Source: Bacteroidota bacterium (GTDB lineage: Bacteria; Bacteroidota; Bacteroidia; Bacteroidales; F082). From it: DNA of 64,000 nucleotides. The translations under genes and the position numbers were made by a program. A model generated the notes under the pieces. The model made no database searches and was not told the origin of the DNA. It saw nothing but the letters and a program-made list of their open reading frames with translations. The stretch covers positions 42,666 to 106,665 of the forward strand of contig JABMPH010000507.1 in assembly GCA_013203805.1 (NCBI GenBank), read 5' to 3'. Below, in pieces: positions 44,617-54,034 of this stretch. The first letter of the stretch is position 1; each line of letters starts with the position of its first letter.

Positions 44617-45666
44617 CTACTCCACCCTATGCCTCCTCTTTGCCTGCTGCTTTAGCAATAAATATGATTGCTTAATTTGATCATCATCAGCTTCAGGTTC
44701 TTCCTCAAGCACTTTAGTTTTATATTCTGAATATGACATAGTTTCTATTTCATCAAGTAGCTCATTAAATTCTTCATCTGTCATTTCATCCTCTTCAATT
44801 TCACCATCTGATAGTTTAGGGAACATTTCTTCAGTGCCGAATTCTTCAAGTTCAAATCCTTCGGGGACTTCAAAAATATGTGATGGAACATCAACATCTA
44901 TTTTAATACTAGTTGCTGTTTCAATATTTTTACCCATTTCCGATTTGAGTGTTAATCCATTCCAAACCCATATCTTATGTCTTCCTTGTTTCCATATATC
45001 GCAGTCTTTACCGGATATTGTTCCCTCACCAACAATTTCATAACCTAACTTTATTAGCATATTTCTACCTGTTTCTTCCCAATCACGGTTTGGGTTTGCA
45101 AGCAAGTAAGCCATTGGATTATGAACTTTAGAGGCACTTTTATTTTCGAAATGGATAATTATCATATCACTTCCCAATAATATTTCAGCGGTTTTTTCTT
45201 CCATCTTTTTTTTCTTGACAACATTATACTCGCCAAATTTATACCCCCCCATATCTATGTAAGTAGTTTTTGTTCCGGCATCTGAACCTTCAACGTCATA
45301 TTCTACTATTGCTGATTCAAAACCATATCTACGGTAATCTTCAGGATCTTTATTAGCAACATCTGCTTCATAACCTTCAGTAAACTCAGTATATTTCTGA
45401 ATACCAATAAGCGTATACTCTTCGCCTTTTGCTTCAGCATCTTCAGCCGCCTGAATACCTGGCTCTGCAGCTTCGGTGGCTGTGTCAAGATGCTTGTCTG
45501 CCTCTTCCATTCCTTTATCTTCGGCTTTCTCTTTTTGTTCATCGGCCTTTTTTTTACCCATCTGTTCATACTTTTTCTTGAACTTTTTGTCAATGCCAAA
45601 TTGAGCATAAGATGTAGAGGCTAAACCGATGGTAAAAATCAGTGTTAGAATTAATAGTTTCTTCAT
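44617..45666 (-). CDS. Secreted protein with coiled-coil and C-terminal DUF4412-like domain
   Basis: This 349-residue exported protein has a signal peptide (MKKLLILTLIFTIGLASTSYA). A highly charged Lys/Glu stretch of about 65 residues follows, probably helical (KKKYEQMGKKKADEQKEKAEDKGMEE). Residues about 85-270 form a beta-rich domain ending GTISGKDCDIWKQGRHKIWVWNGLTLKSEM, then an acidic tail. That domain end matches the 191-residue protein at 48282-48857 (VSGVLCNRYSGENGTMWVWNNIILKSQM; both end in a P-x-x-F-x-x-P segment), so the two are paralogues. It resembles DUF4412-type periplasmic domains; the function is unknown. It lies in a run of secreted proteins on the minus strand. Confidence 0.65.
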   Translation of the reverse strand: MKKLLILTLIFTIGLASTSYAQFGIDKKFKKKYEQMGKKKADEQKEKAEDKGMEEADKHLDTATEAAEPGIQAAEDAEAKGEEYTLIGIQKYTEFTEGYEADVANKDPEDYRRYGFESAIVEYDVEGSDAGTKTTYIDMGGYKFGEYNVVKKKKMEEKTAEILLGSDMIIIHFENKSASKVHNPMAYLLANPNRDWEETGRNMLIKLGYEIVGEGTISGKDCDIWKQGRHKIWVWNGLTLKSEMGKNIETATSIKIDVDVPSHIFEVPEGFELEEFGTEEMFPKLSDGEIEEDEMTDEEFNELLDEIETMSYSEYKTKVLEEEPEADDDQIKQSYLLLKQQAKRRHRVE

Positions 45667-45716
45667 TTTGTTAAGTTTTATTGTTATTGTATTTGAGGTT
45701 TCTCAAGTTTCTTTGT

Positions 45717-46847
45717 TTATTCCATCACTTTTGTGGCATAATACAATACCTCGGTGGTTCTGTTATGGTAAGAAACATGAGCACGGTTGTTTTCATCTAT
45801 TTGAATATCATAGTTGGAATCACAATTAGAATCAGCATCTCCTACAATATGATTATATACCCAATTAAAATCATAACTCCCCATATACAAACCAAAATCC
45901 TGATCATAGAGAACGTGAGGAACATTATGGATATCGCAGGCTATGGCTCTGTCTGTTCTATTGGAGCCGTTATTAATTTGTAGTGTTTCAAAGTCCCAAT
46001 TGGTATTTCCATAACCTAGTACCATATAAATAACATTATTATCAAACTGTCCTTTTCTGAATACGCCATGAAGATTTTCCACTCGATCTAATACAAGATT
46101 AATTCCTTCATAACTTTGTGATCCCTCTCCGGTATTATAAATGGAGTTCACATGCCATACGTCTGAATTGGCAAGACTATAAGCATACAAAATATCGCTA
46201 CCATCCTGGTATACAATAGAGATTCTACCGGTATGATCCATAACCAAATCAGCTACTGAACCAGAATAGGTATCATCTATAACTTCCGCATCTGTAAATC
46301 CTGTTCCAGGAACATAGGAGGTATATCTTAATCCATGATTGGCTCTGTCAAATGTGATATGAATTTTCCCATTTTTATCAGCAAATAAAGCTGGAAATCT
46401 TCCCTGAGAATTGTGAGAACCCAATACATCAACCAAAATATCGTCAAAAGTACCATCCAGATTTTTAATAGCCAGATGAATGGACTCATCCGTATCTGGT
46501 TCAAAGGCTATATAAACAACACCTGATGTATCAATGGCCATATCTATTTCGGTATAATACAATTTGGGGCAAATCTCGGTGCTTGTCCAAACTTCATTAA
46601 GAGGTTTGTATGCATATCTCAAACTGGTTCCGGGGGCAACTGTGTAGGCCATATGAAGCCCTCCTTGAGAATCGTAGGCAGTTCTGTTAATCACTCCAAC
46701 ATCTGATCCAGGAATACTGTCCACTAACTCAAAAGTCCAGTTATTTGTTTCTGGCTCTGGTTCTGTAGTATCATCTGATTTATCACAAGAAGTACTAAGT
46801 ATGCTTAGTGAAATGAGTAATGCGAATATGATTTTAAAATTTTTCAT
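45717..46847 (-). CDS. Lipoprotein with beta-propeller-like repeats
   Basis: This 376-residue predicted lipoprotein has the leader MKNFKIIFALLISLSILSTSCDK with lipobox LSTSC (Cys21). A short linker rich in Glu and Pro follows. The body consists of repeats such as TAYDSQGGLHMAYTV, MAIDTSGVVYIAFEP, LFADKNGKIHITFD, LVMDHTGRISIVYQDGS, CDIHNVPHVLYDQD and QIDENNRAHVSYHN, spaced about 45-50 residues apart. These are propeller blades of the sialidase/BNR-like or lectin-like sort without Asp boxes. It ends at YYATKVME, with no type IX tail. It is probably on the outer membrane facing out or the periplasm. The function is unknown. Confidence 0.7.
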   Translation of the reverse strand: MKNFKIIFALLISLSILSTSCDKSDDTTEPEPETNNWTFELVDSIPGSDVGVINRTAYDSQGGLHMAYTVAPGTSLRYAYKPLNEVWTSTEICPKLYYTEIDMAIDTSGVVYIAFEPDTDESIHLAIKNLDGTFDDILVDVLGSHNSQGRFPALFADKNGKIHITFDRANHGLRYTSYVPGTGFTDAEVIDDTYSGSVADLVMDHTGRISIVYQDGSDILYAYSLANSDVWHVNSIYNTGEGSQSYEGINLVLDRVENLHGVFRKGQFDNNVIYMVLGYGNTNWDFETLQINNGSNRTDRAIACDIHNVPHVLYDQDFGLYMGSYDFNWVYNHIVGDADSNCDSNYDIQIDENNRAHVSYHNRTTEVLYYATKVME

Positions 46848-46910
46848 GATTTTTTGTTTTAAGTGTATTTTAACTTTTATAAAATTTGATTACAAATCCG
46901 ATGCTCTTGA

Positions 46911-46933
46911 ATTTCGGATTATAAGTCCGAAAT
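46911..46933. terminator. Small perfect hairpin ATTTCGGA/TCCGAAAT
   Basis: ATTTCGGA and TCCGAAAT flank TTATAAG in the 180-bp gap between two lipoprotein genes. It could act as a terminator after the 47028-48266 gene, but no strong T-run is seen. A third of the gap is taken by the next repeat. Confidence 0.4.
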
Positions 46934-46948
46934 AGCAGATATTATGTA

Positions 46949-47015
46949 TTTGTCATTCTGAACGAAGTGAAGAATCTATTATGTTTAGATACTTCGCTAT
47001 CGCTCAGTATGACAA
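46949..47015. repeat. TCATTCTGAGC/GAAGAATCTC hairpin repeat, copy C
   Basis: The arms TTTGTCATTCTGAACGAAGTG and TACTTCGCTATCGCTCAGTA are a shorter, diverged form of the repeat at 21616-21698. It begins 13 nt beyond the stop codon of the PQQ-like lipoprotein gene (minus strand). Confidence 0.8.
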
Positions 47016-47027
47016 GATGCATATATG

Positions 47028-48266
47028 TTATTTAGAGCTGGTATTACCATAGTCACCAAAAGGTTTTGGCCATCCACCTGTTGCAAGTCCTTGCCCATCA
47101 CCTTTAAAGCATCTTACAACGCTTTGCTCAGAAGAAACGATAATGATATTACCATCATGGGTTAGTACTGGTGGATGCAGATTACCATATTCAGTACCGG
47201 CACCTGTCTCCGCATTTTCTCTCCAATTTAGGGTTCCATTTGATTTTATGGAATACAAACCAAATAATTGTCCATCATACATATCACCACTAGCTGATAT
47301 AACCGGAGCTGATAAAAAAGATGGATTAATAATCATGCCATCATTAATGTCTGTTACCCATTCAGTAGAACCATCGTTGCTGATCTTCACAAGGTCTCCC
47401 TTTCCTAGTATCATATCGCCATTGTTAGTTATGGCCACATTGCTTACAAATCCTTCATAGTAGCTTGCATCCAAATTGATCGTTTTTGTCAACTGACCCG
47501 ATTGTGAAACAATATAAATGGCGGCATCGTCACGGATGTAAATACTTCCATCATCACCAACAGGAATATCATAAAGTGTAAGTAAGGATCGACTATTTTT
47601 CATTTCTGGAAATGCCCATTTCCATGAAAATGAAAATCCTGCACCAGTATCTTCATAACTATAAAGGCTATCCAGATCATGGTAAAACAGAGCATTATCA
47701 TACATACTTAGGTTAAACCCCTGTTTGGCTTCTTGAACCACTAGTTCTGTGCCCGAGAGGTCATAGGTTACAATAAAACCATAAAGAAACTGATATGAAA
47801 GCAAATAAATTTTATTATTGGCAAAAGCCATACTTGGGTTATCTTGAAAGTCGTACTCTTCTGTCAGGTTCTTGCTCCATTCCGTGTTTCCTGAGCTAGC
47901 ATTCAAACAATAGATTGCTGTGGGATAACCTGTTGTAACGATTACTTTTCCATCTGTATACATCACCTTACCTGTTATTGTTCCATCAAGAACATTTTTC
48001 CAAAGTTCATTTCCATCTGAATCCAACCCAATTGCTATTACTTCTGTATAATCTTCACTAACCATTGAAAAATATACATTGTTGTTATTGTCGATTGCGG
48101 GAATTACATCAGCCATACCTCCAAAACCGAGGTCATAACTCCATAGTACGGGGTGGTCGCCAGCTCCGGGTCCTGGAGGAGTAATTGGGTCTCCGTCTTT
48201 ATTACAAGATGTAATTGCAAACGCCAGCAGCATAATAGCAATTGTAGTTTTAAATAATTGTTTCAT
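47028..48266 (-). CDS. PQQ-like beta-propeller lipoprotein
   Basis: This 412-residue predicted lipoprotein has the leader MKQLFKTTIAIMLLAFAITSC with lipobox AITSC (Cys21) and a short Pro/Gly linker. The repeat pattern is that of PQQ/Trp-docking propellers (like BamB): VIAIGLDSDGNELWKNVL, IYCLNASSGNTEWSKNL, LVKISNDGSTEWVTDIND, LYSIKSNGTLNWREN and VVRCFKGDGQGLATGGWPKPF. No enzymatic residues for a PQQ dehydrogenase are seen, so it is more likely a binding scaffold. It lies 15 bp downstream of the 191-residue gene and is likely cotranscribed with it. Confidence 0.8.
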   Translation of the reverse strand: MKQLFKTTIAIMLLAFAITSCNKDGDPITPPGPGAGDHPVLWSYDLGFGGMADVIPAIDNNNNVYFSMVSEDYTEVIAIGLDSDGNELWKNVLDGTITGKVMYTDGKVIVTTGYPTAIYCLNASSGNTEWSKNLTEEYDFQDNPSMAFANNKIYLLSYQFLYGFIVTYDLSGTELVVQEAKQGFNLSMYDNALFYHDLDSLYSYEDTGAGFSFSWKWAFPEMKNSRSLLTLYDIPVGDDGSIYIRDDAAIYIVSQSGQLTKTINLDASYYEGFVSNVAITNNGDMILGKGDLVKISNDGSTEWVTDINDGMIINPSFLSAPVISASGDMYDGQLFGLYSIKSNGTLNWRENAETGAGTEYGNLHPPVLTHDGNIIIVSSEQSVVRCFKGDGQGLATGGWPKPFGDYGNTSSK

Positions 48267-48281
48267 AATTTTTTAGATTTA

Positions 48282-48857
48282 TTAATTAATAAGTTTATAA
48301 TTTGAAGGGAGTTTAAATTTGGATTTGGGCACATCAATTCCTGTATATACTTCAACAGCTTCCATTTTCATTTGGATATTCATAATTACCATTTGCGACT
48401 TTAATATAATATTGTTCCACACCCACATTGTGCCGTTTTCCCCTGAATATCTGTTGCATAGTACCCCTGATACTTTTTCTGTTCCTTCCTTGAAATATCC
48501 CATACTCTCAAGCATTTCAGGTGAAACAATATTATTTATGCAATTGATCAGGGTATCTTTAAGCGGGTAACGTTTAGCAGTACGCTCACTTGTATTAAGA
48601 ACCAGCATTGAATCAGAACACAAAATTTTAAGGACAGAATCACAAACATTCCGTCCAGTGCTTTCGTGACAAACTGTTTTCAGAATATAAATGCTACTCC
48701 CGTAATCATCAAAATATATTTCCTCTGTACCAATTACCCTACCTTCAAATTGATATTTAATCATACCCGACTTAATTGGATAATTATTAAGGTCTTGAAT
48801 AGATTGATTAAAGAAAGGACTAAAAAGTAAGGCAATCATGAGAATTAAATCATTCAT
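48282..48857 (-). CDS. Small secreted DUF4412-like protein, paralogue of 44617-45666
   Basis: This 191-residue protein has a weak N-terminal export signal (MNDLILMIALLFSPFFNQS). The rest is one beta-rich domain: GMIKYQFEGRVIGTEEIYFDDYGS, a middle with several cysteines, and GTEKVSGVLCNRYSGENGTMWVWNNIILKSQM...PKSKFKLPSNYKL. The last part is shared with the 349-residue secreted protein encoded about 2.6 kb further along the same strand. The function is unknown. The short spacing to the next gene (15 bp) suggests an operon with the propeller lipoprotein. Confidence 0.65.
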   Translation of the reverse strand: MNDLILMIALLFSPFFNQSIQDLNNYPIKSGMIKYQFEGRVIGTEEIYFDDYGSSIYILKTVCHESTGRNVCDSVLKILCSDSMLVLNTSERTAKRYPLKDTLINCINNIVSPEMLESMGYFKEGTEKVSGVLCNRYSGENGTMWVWNNIILKSQMVIMNIQMKMEAVEVYTGIDVPKSKFKLPSNYKLIN

Positions 48858-48919
48858 AACTAAGATTTATGTAGGGCATTTTTTGGATTAAACAGGCAGT
48901 AAAAATGTTTGTGAACCAT

Positions 48920-49462
48920 CTATTTTAACATAAAAGTTGCGCCAAACTTAATTGATGACAATGTCCCATATCCGACTTCAGCAAATAAACCGAATCCATT
49001 TTTCAGCATCATCCGACCACCAACAAAAGCTTCTCCGTAAGGTGATAAGCGTGTTTCCCTTTCAAGGTCAGTAAAGTCATTATTTATTACATAATCCGAC
49101 CATGTCCTGAAACCAAAACCGGCTCCGGCATATGCATCCCACTTTTCACTTTTAAATGTCTGCAAATGCCAAATTGCACGTGGCCCAAAGGCTATTTGGT
49201 TATAATTATAACTTTCGTCCCACAACGAATAAGAGTAAGTTGAATATTTATAGGCAACAATTGCCCCAACTGATAACAAACCAATATCCCCCGTCGGTAA
49301 AATACCTAATTCACCACTCACATTTAATGAAGGGATAAAACCGTTACCCGACAGTACGCCGATTCCAGCATTAAGGGCTAAGCCACCCTTATTAAATACA
49401 CTTTGTGATTGCCCTACTAAGCCAATCACCACTACAAACAATACTAAATAGATTTTTTTCAT
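48920..49462 (-). CDS. Small outer-membrane beta-barrel protein
   Basis: This 180-residue protein has a signal peptide (MKKIYLVLFVVVIGLVGQSQS) and an eight-strand-like pattern of alternating residues: GGLALNAGIGVLSG, VGAIVAYKYSTYSY, QIAFGPRAIWHLQTF, WDAYAGAGFGFRTW, SPYGEAFVGGRMML, GFGLFAEVGYGTLSSIKFGATFMLK. This fits OmpW/OmpX-sized barrels common in Bacteroidota. It is the first gene after the TPR-LuxR regulator in a run of secreted proteins, separated by 63 bp from the next gene. The role is unknown. Confidence 0.75.
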   Translation of the reverse strand: MKKIYLVLFVVVIGLVGQSQSVFNKGGLALNAGIGVLSGNGFIPSLNVSGELGILPTGDIGLLSVGAIVAYKYSTYSYSLWDESYNYNQIAFGPRAIWHLQTFKSEKWDAYAGAGFGFRTWSDYVINNDFTDLERETRLSPYGEAFVGGRMMLKNGFGLFAEVGYGTLSSIKFGATFMLK

Positions 49463-49753
49463 TCTTAATAATTATTAATGATTAGTTACTAAAATTGAAT
49501 GCCTGAATTAAACATCAGGATTTCATTCGATTTGATTTGGCAAATCACTTAATAAATACAAGAATATCTCTCACCCGAAAGGGTGATTTTGAGAAAACAT
49601 TGGGGTTTTATAAGAAAACCAATATATACTAGAATACTGTTTTTTAGTATTTTATGGGATTTACTGTTTTTTTAGGTTATGGGAATATAAAAATATTTCG
49701 CAAAAAAAGCACTTCAGGTAAACATCTATTTCAACAAAAGCAAAATGAAAAAC

Positions 49754-51301
49754 TTAGACTATATCAACCCGCTTTAAAGCTTCAACGCGATTTTTAACAT
49801 CAAGTTTAACATAGATATTCTTAATGTGTGTTTTGATTGTATTTTGTGAAACGAACAACTTTTCGGCAATTTCAGCATTTTTAAATCCTTGAGATATTAA
49901 CTTAAGCACTTCTATTTCCCGTTCCGATAATTCAAATTCTTTGAATTTGTCTTCACTAAACATATTACAATCATCCTTTTTTTCTATTTCTGTCTGCATT
50001 TCATCAATCCTCAACAGGTAGTTTTGAAGTTCCAGTCTTAATTGCTTGTGTTTAAGCTTGTTTTGTCTTGACCGGAATATCAGCACAAGAACAATTAATC
50101 CGAATATAACGGTCAGCAAAAAAATCAAAACTGTTTGATTCCGAATCCTCTTAACATTTAATTCTTCCTCCAGACGTAGTACTTCGATAGTCTTGTTTTT
50201 CTCTTTAACCTGATATTTGGTTTCCATATCGGCAATTGCCTTTTGCTTTTCAATATCCAGAATAGAATCTTTTATCCGGTTCATTATTTGCATTTTTTGA
50301 ATTGCTTTTGGATAATCGCCGGCAGCTATATAAATCTTTGAAAGAATCCTGTTTATCTCAAGAATCTCTTTTTGATTTCCCGATTTTTCATTTAATGACA
50401 ATGACTTTTTTAATGCTTCAATAGCCTCATTATCCTTACCCTGTGCAAAATACAACTGCCCGTAACTCCTGAGGATTTCAGCACGCCCCTGTTCATTATT
50501 TAGTGAATCGTAAATTTTATACGAATACGCAAAGTATTGTTCAACCTCTTCAAGATTATTACTTTCGAGATGTATATGGCCTATATTGTTTGAGACAGTT
50601 GAAGACTCATAAAGCGCTTTTTTATCTTCAAATATTTTATATGCTTTCTGATAATAGTATAGTGCTGAATCTTTATTTTTAACAACTTCCATAAAAACAA
50701 CACCTATATTATTAAACGAATATGCTGTGTTGATGGTGTCTTTAATTGCCAGTCTTAGTTCCAGTGCTTTTTTGTGGTAATCGATCGATTTTTCGGCCAA
50801 CTCCATTTCTTCATATGCCACACCTAAATTAGAATATGAATTTGCCAACTGCATACTATCTCTTTTTCTACTAAAGAAATCAATAACTTCTAAATATATG
50901 GTTACGGCTTTTTCGTAATTCCCTCCCATTTCATTCATTGCAGCCCTGTTCATGCGCATATGTGAAACACTTGAACTGTCACCCAATTTTGCAAAGGCCT
51001 GCTGCGCGATAAAAAAATTTGAATCCGCTTTTTCCAGCATCGCATGTTGATATAGTATCACTCCCAGCTTAGAATAATACCCTGACTCCTCTTCATCCGA
51101 TAATCGTCCTTGTAATTTATTGTCATAATATGACACCAGTTCTACAAGACTATCGTTGTCAACAACCGAAGAAAGCTTTGTAAGATACTCTTCAGTAATG
51201 GAATTCGTTTTTGTTTCGATTAAATCATTATCATTGATTAAATCGGATTTACACCCTTGAAATAGTACAATAACTACCAGGAAAAAATATGTTTTATTCA
51301 T
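49754..51301 (-). CDS. TPR-containing membrane regulator with LuxR-type HTH
   Basis: This 515-residue one-component regulator of a type frequent in Bacteroidota starts with a lipoprotein-like leader (MNKTYFFLVVIVLFQGC, Cys17). About seven TPR units follow (residues about 75-345, such as ANSYSNLGVAYEEMELAEKSIDYHKKALEL). A short coiled coil and one membrane segment (TVLIFLLTVIFGLIVLVLIF) come next. A cytoplasmic coiled coil then leads to a C-terminal LuxR/GerE helix-turn-helix (FELSEREIEVLKLISQGFKNAEIAEKLFVSQNTIKTHIKNIY). It would sense something in the periplasm and bind DNA while membrane-bound. Its position just upstream of several secreted genes on the same strand makes them plausible targets. 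Confidence 0.9.
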   Translation of the reverse strand: MNKTYFFLVVIVLFQGCKSDLINDNDLIETKTNSITEEYLTKLSSVVDNDSLVELVSYYDNKLQGRLSDEEESGYYSKLGVILYQHAMLEKADSNFFIAQQAFAKLGDSSSVSHMRMNRAAMNEMGGNYEKAVTIYLEVIDFFSRKRDSMQLANSYSNLGVAYEEMELAEKSIDYHKKALELRLAIKDTINTAYSFNNIGVVFMEVVKNKDSALYYYQKAYKIFEDKKALYESSTVSNNIGHIHLESNNLEEVEQYFAYSYKIYDSLNNEQGRAEILRSYGQLYFAQGKDNEAIEALKKSLSLNEKSGNQKEILEINRILSKIYIAAGDYPKAIQKMQIMNRIKDSILDIEKQKAIADMETKYQVKEKNKTIEVLRLEEELNVKRIRNQTVLIFLLTVIFGLIVLVLIFRSRQNKLKHKQLRLELQNYLLRIDEMQTEIEKKDDCNMFSEDKFKEFELSEREIEVLKLISQGFKNAEIAEKLFVSQNTIKTHIKNIYVKLDVKNRVEALKRVDIV

Positions 51302-51505
51302 TTATTATTGATCATCCTTTGAAAACCAAAGCGTTATTATAAATGCTAGTTTCTCATTTGATAAATACCAAATTCAAATCAGCATAAATGAAATAAAGTG
51401 GCATATTCAAAATAGTGGGCAAAAATAGTAAACCTAATCCAAAGGGAATAATTATTTTATGATTTATATCACAAATTTGATTGCCCATATAATTATGTTC
51501 ATAAG

Positions 51506-52549
51506 TTAAATCAGGGTCTTTTCGCTCCCAAAACAAATGTCAAGCCCCCTGGCTTTTTTTATAAGGGTGTGATCTTTTGGCACAAGTCTCACATTACTAC
51601 CCACTTCTGAAAGTGGAATATCTTTGATTTTTTCTCCCTTTTTAATTACCATCTTACCATAATCTTCTCTGGCTATTAAATCAACTGCATATGCTCCAAA
51701 CCTCGTTGCAAGAATTCTATCCATAGGTGAAGGGCTACCTCCGCGTTGAATATATCCAAGTATTGTTTTTCGGGTCTCTATCCCTGTTCCCTGTTCAATT
51801 TTTTTTGCAACATATGATGCTGCCGACTCCACCCGCGAAGGTTTTTTAATTCCTTCGGCAACAACAACAATTGAATATGGTTTTTTATTTTCTACTCTTT
51901 TCAACAAGTACTTGTTTACAATATCCATGTCATAATCCAATTCAGGCAAGAGTATTACATCTCCTCCCCCAGCCATTCCTGAATATAAAGTTAACCATCC
52001 TGCGTGGTGTCCCATTATTTCAATAACCATAATGCGCTTATGAGAGTTTGCTGTTGAATGAAGTCGGTCGATGGCGTCTGTTGCAATCCACAAAGCCGAA
52101 TCGAATCCAAATGTTTGATCGGTGCCCCATACATCATTGTCGATGGTCTTTGGTATACCTATAATATTAAGGCCCTCATCCACAAGACGTGCAGCAGTTT
52201 TTTGTGTGCCATTACCTCCAATGCAAACTAAGCAATCTAAACCAAGCTCATTATATGTTTCAACAATCAGAGAAGGTTTATCTACTTTAAATTGTTTTGA
52301 CTTTTTAAATGGTTTTTCACGTGAAGTGCCAAGTATTGTACCTCCTAGAGTTAGAATCCCGGAAAGCATATGTTCTTTCAAGGGTATGTATTCTTTTTCG
52401 ATCAACCCTAAAAATCCGGAAGAAATTCCAATTACTTCCATTCCATATTTAACAATTGCAGTTTTTCCAACACCTCTTATGGCAGCATTCAACCCTGGGC
52501 AATCACCACCTGCCGTTAGTATTCCAATTTTTTTCGATCTAGCCATCAT
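51506..52549 (-). CDS. pfkA: 6-phosphofructokinase
   Basis: This enzyme phosphorylates fructose 6-phosphate in glycolysis. The 347-residue protein has GILTAGGDCPGLNAAIRG, GGTILGTSR, GGNGTQ, PKTIDNDVWGTDQTFGFDSA, MGHHAGWLTL and LGYIQRGGSPSPMDR. At the phosphoryl-donor site E. coli numbering gives Gly104 (ATP type) but Lys124 (PKTIDND), the mixed pattern of group III enzymes. ATP is the likelier donor, though pyrophosphate cannot be excluded. Asp103 of E. coli (GGDGS) is Asn here. A -7 box candidate CAAAATTA (52608-52615) faces this gene and interleaves with the promoter of the divergent symporter. Confidence 0.94.
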   Translation of the reverse strand: MMARSKKIGILTAGGDCPGLNAAIRGVGKTAIVKYGMEVIGISSGFLGLIEKEYIPLKEHMLSGILTLGGTILGTSREKPFKKSKQFKVDKPSLIVETYNELGLDCLVCIGGNGTQKTAARLVDEGLNIIGIPKTIDNDVWGTDQTFGFDSALWIATDAIDRLHSTANSHKRIMVIEIMGHHAGWLTLYSGMAGGGDVILLPELDYDMDIVNKYLLKRVENKKPYSIVVVAEGIKKPSRVESAASYVAKKIEQGTGIETRKTILGYIQRGGSPSPMDRILATRFGAYAVDLIAREDYGKMVIKKGEKIKDIPLSEVGSNVRLVPKDHTLIKKARGLDICFGSEKTLI

Positions 52550-52591
52550 TCAATGTTGTTAGTTAAAACTTCATAATTAGTATAAATTATC

Positions 52592-52615
52592 TACTTTTGA
52601 ACTTCTCCAAAATTA
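52592..52615. promoter_or_regulatory. Back-to-back -7 boxes for pfkA and the symporter gene
   Basis: TACTTTTG at 52592-52599 faces the plus-strand symporter (ATG 52632). CAAAATTA at 52608-52615 reads TAATTTTG toward pfkA (ATG at 52549). They lie 8 bp apart, so the two promoters would compete for polymerase. Confidence 0.45.
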
Positions 52616-52631
52616 AGAAAACTAAGATAAT

Positions 52632-53957
52632 ATGAAAATTCGGAAAATTGCTTTCCATTGGAAAATATTAATCGGGATGCTATTAGGTATAGGCTGGGGA
52701 TTATTGGCTATTAATTCAGGATGGCTACAATTCACCGATTATTATATCAAACCATGGGGTACAATATTCATTAACCTACTGAAGTTAATTGCTGTTCCAC
52801 TTATTGTTGTTTCACTCATTGGAGGAGTGTCAAACCTAAAAGACATATCAAAACTTTCAAGAATAGGCCTAAAAACCATAGGTTTATATATACTTACTAC
52901 AGTATTAGCAATTACAATTGGGCTCATTGTTGTAAATATTACAAATCCCGGTAAAGTTTTTCCTGAAGAAAAAACTGCAATTTTTAAGGAAAAGTTTTCT
53001 GAAAATGTTGCTGAAAAACAATCTTCAGCTGAACAATTCAAAAGTAATTCCCCTCTCCAATTTTTAATTGACATAGTGCCATCTAATATTATCGATGCAA
53101 TGACTGACAATACAAAGATGCTACAAGTAATTTTCTTCGCAATATTATTTGGTATTGCAATGGTTATGCTTCCGGAAAAACAAATACAGCCAGTAAAAGA
53201 TTTTATTGATAGTTTAAATCATATTGTACTAAAGTTGATTGATATAATTATGGCCTCGGCTCCTTATGGTGTTTTTGCTTTGCTTGGATCTCTAATTGTG
53301 GATATTGCGGGTGATGATCCGGCTGACACATTATCTTTATTTGCAGCCTTAGGTGTTTATGGATTAAGCGTAATTATTGGACTTTTAATTATGATTTTTG
53401 GGGTTTATCCGTTGTTTATAAAGTTTTTTACCGGTATAAAATACTCACAATTCGCCCGTAAAATAATTCCTGTTCAATTACTTGCTTTTTCAACCAGTTC
53501 AAGCGCTGCAACACTTCCACTAACCATGGAAACGGCAGAAGAAAAACTTGGGATTAATAACGAAACAGCAAGCTTTGTGCTTCCTTTGGGAGCAACCATT
53601 AATATGGACGGAACTAGTCTTTACCAAGCCGTTGCAGCCATATTCTTAGCACAAGTTTACGGGATGGAACTTGGGTTGAGTGGACAACTTACAATTATAT
53701 TAACTGCAACTTTAGCTTCCATAGGATCAGCGGCTGTTCCGGGAGCAGGTATGGTGATGCTGGTAATTGTTCTGGCTTCAGTGGGCATTCCTACTGAGGG
53801 CATTGCTTTGATATTTGCAGTCGACAGACCACTTGATATGTTACGAACAGCCGTAAATGTAACTGGAGATTTAACTATTACTAGTATTATTGCAGGTACT
53901 GAAAAACAAATTGACCTGGAGATTGCTAATAGTTCCATAATTAGTGATGATCATTAA
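52632..53957 (+). CDS. Dicarboxylate/amino acid:cation symporter (DAACS family, GltP/DctA-like)
   Basis: This 441-residue inner-membrane transporter takes up glutamate/aspartate or C4-dicarboxylates with Na+ or H+. It has eight or so membrane segments plus the two hairpins of the GltPh fold. Diagnostic motifs are FSTSSSAATLPLTMETAEEKLGI (serine-rich HP1), LPLGATINMDGTSLYQAVAAIFLAQ (TM7 NMDGT), IGSAAVPGAGMVMLVIVLASVGIP (HP2) and DRPLDMLRTAVNVTGD (TM8). The Asp and Arg of DRPLDMLRTAVNVTGD occupy the substrate-contact helix, and the TM8 Arg fits an acidic amino acid substrate such as glutamate or aspartate. Confidence 0.93.
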   Translation: MKIRKIAFHWKILIGMLLGIGWGLLAINSGWLQFTDYYIKPWGTIFINLLKLIAVPLIVVSLIGGVSNLKDISKLSRIGLKTIGLYILTTVLAITIGLIVVNITNPGKVFPEEKTAIFKEKFSENVAEKQSSAEQFKSNSPLQFLIDIVPSNIIDAMTDNTKMLQVIFFAILFGIAMVMLPEKQIQPVKDFIDSLNHIVLKLIDIIMASAPYGVFALLGSLIVDIAGDDPADTLSLFAALGVYGLSVIIGLLIMIFGVYPLFIKFFTGIKYSQFARKIIPVQLLAFSTSSSAATLPLTMETAEEKLGINNETASFVLPLGATINMDGTSLYQAVAAIFLAQVYGMELGLSGQLTIILTATLASIGSAAVPGAGMVMLVIVLASVGIPTEGIALIFAVDRPLDMLRTAVNVTGDLTITSIIAGTEKQIDLEIANSSIISDDH

Positions 53958-54034
53958 TACCAGCAAACAACCACAATCATAAACTGATTGTCATTAATAT
54001 AAAGTGCATTCGCAAACGTTAATACTATAATCAA

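Noticed and set aside
51354..51536. 60-residue minus-strand ORF with two hydrophobic stretches next to pfkA
   Set aside because: It overlaps the 3' end of pfkA in another frame, has no leader or homologue I know, and its composition is that of AT-rich spacer.
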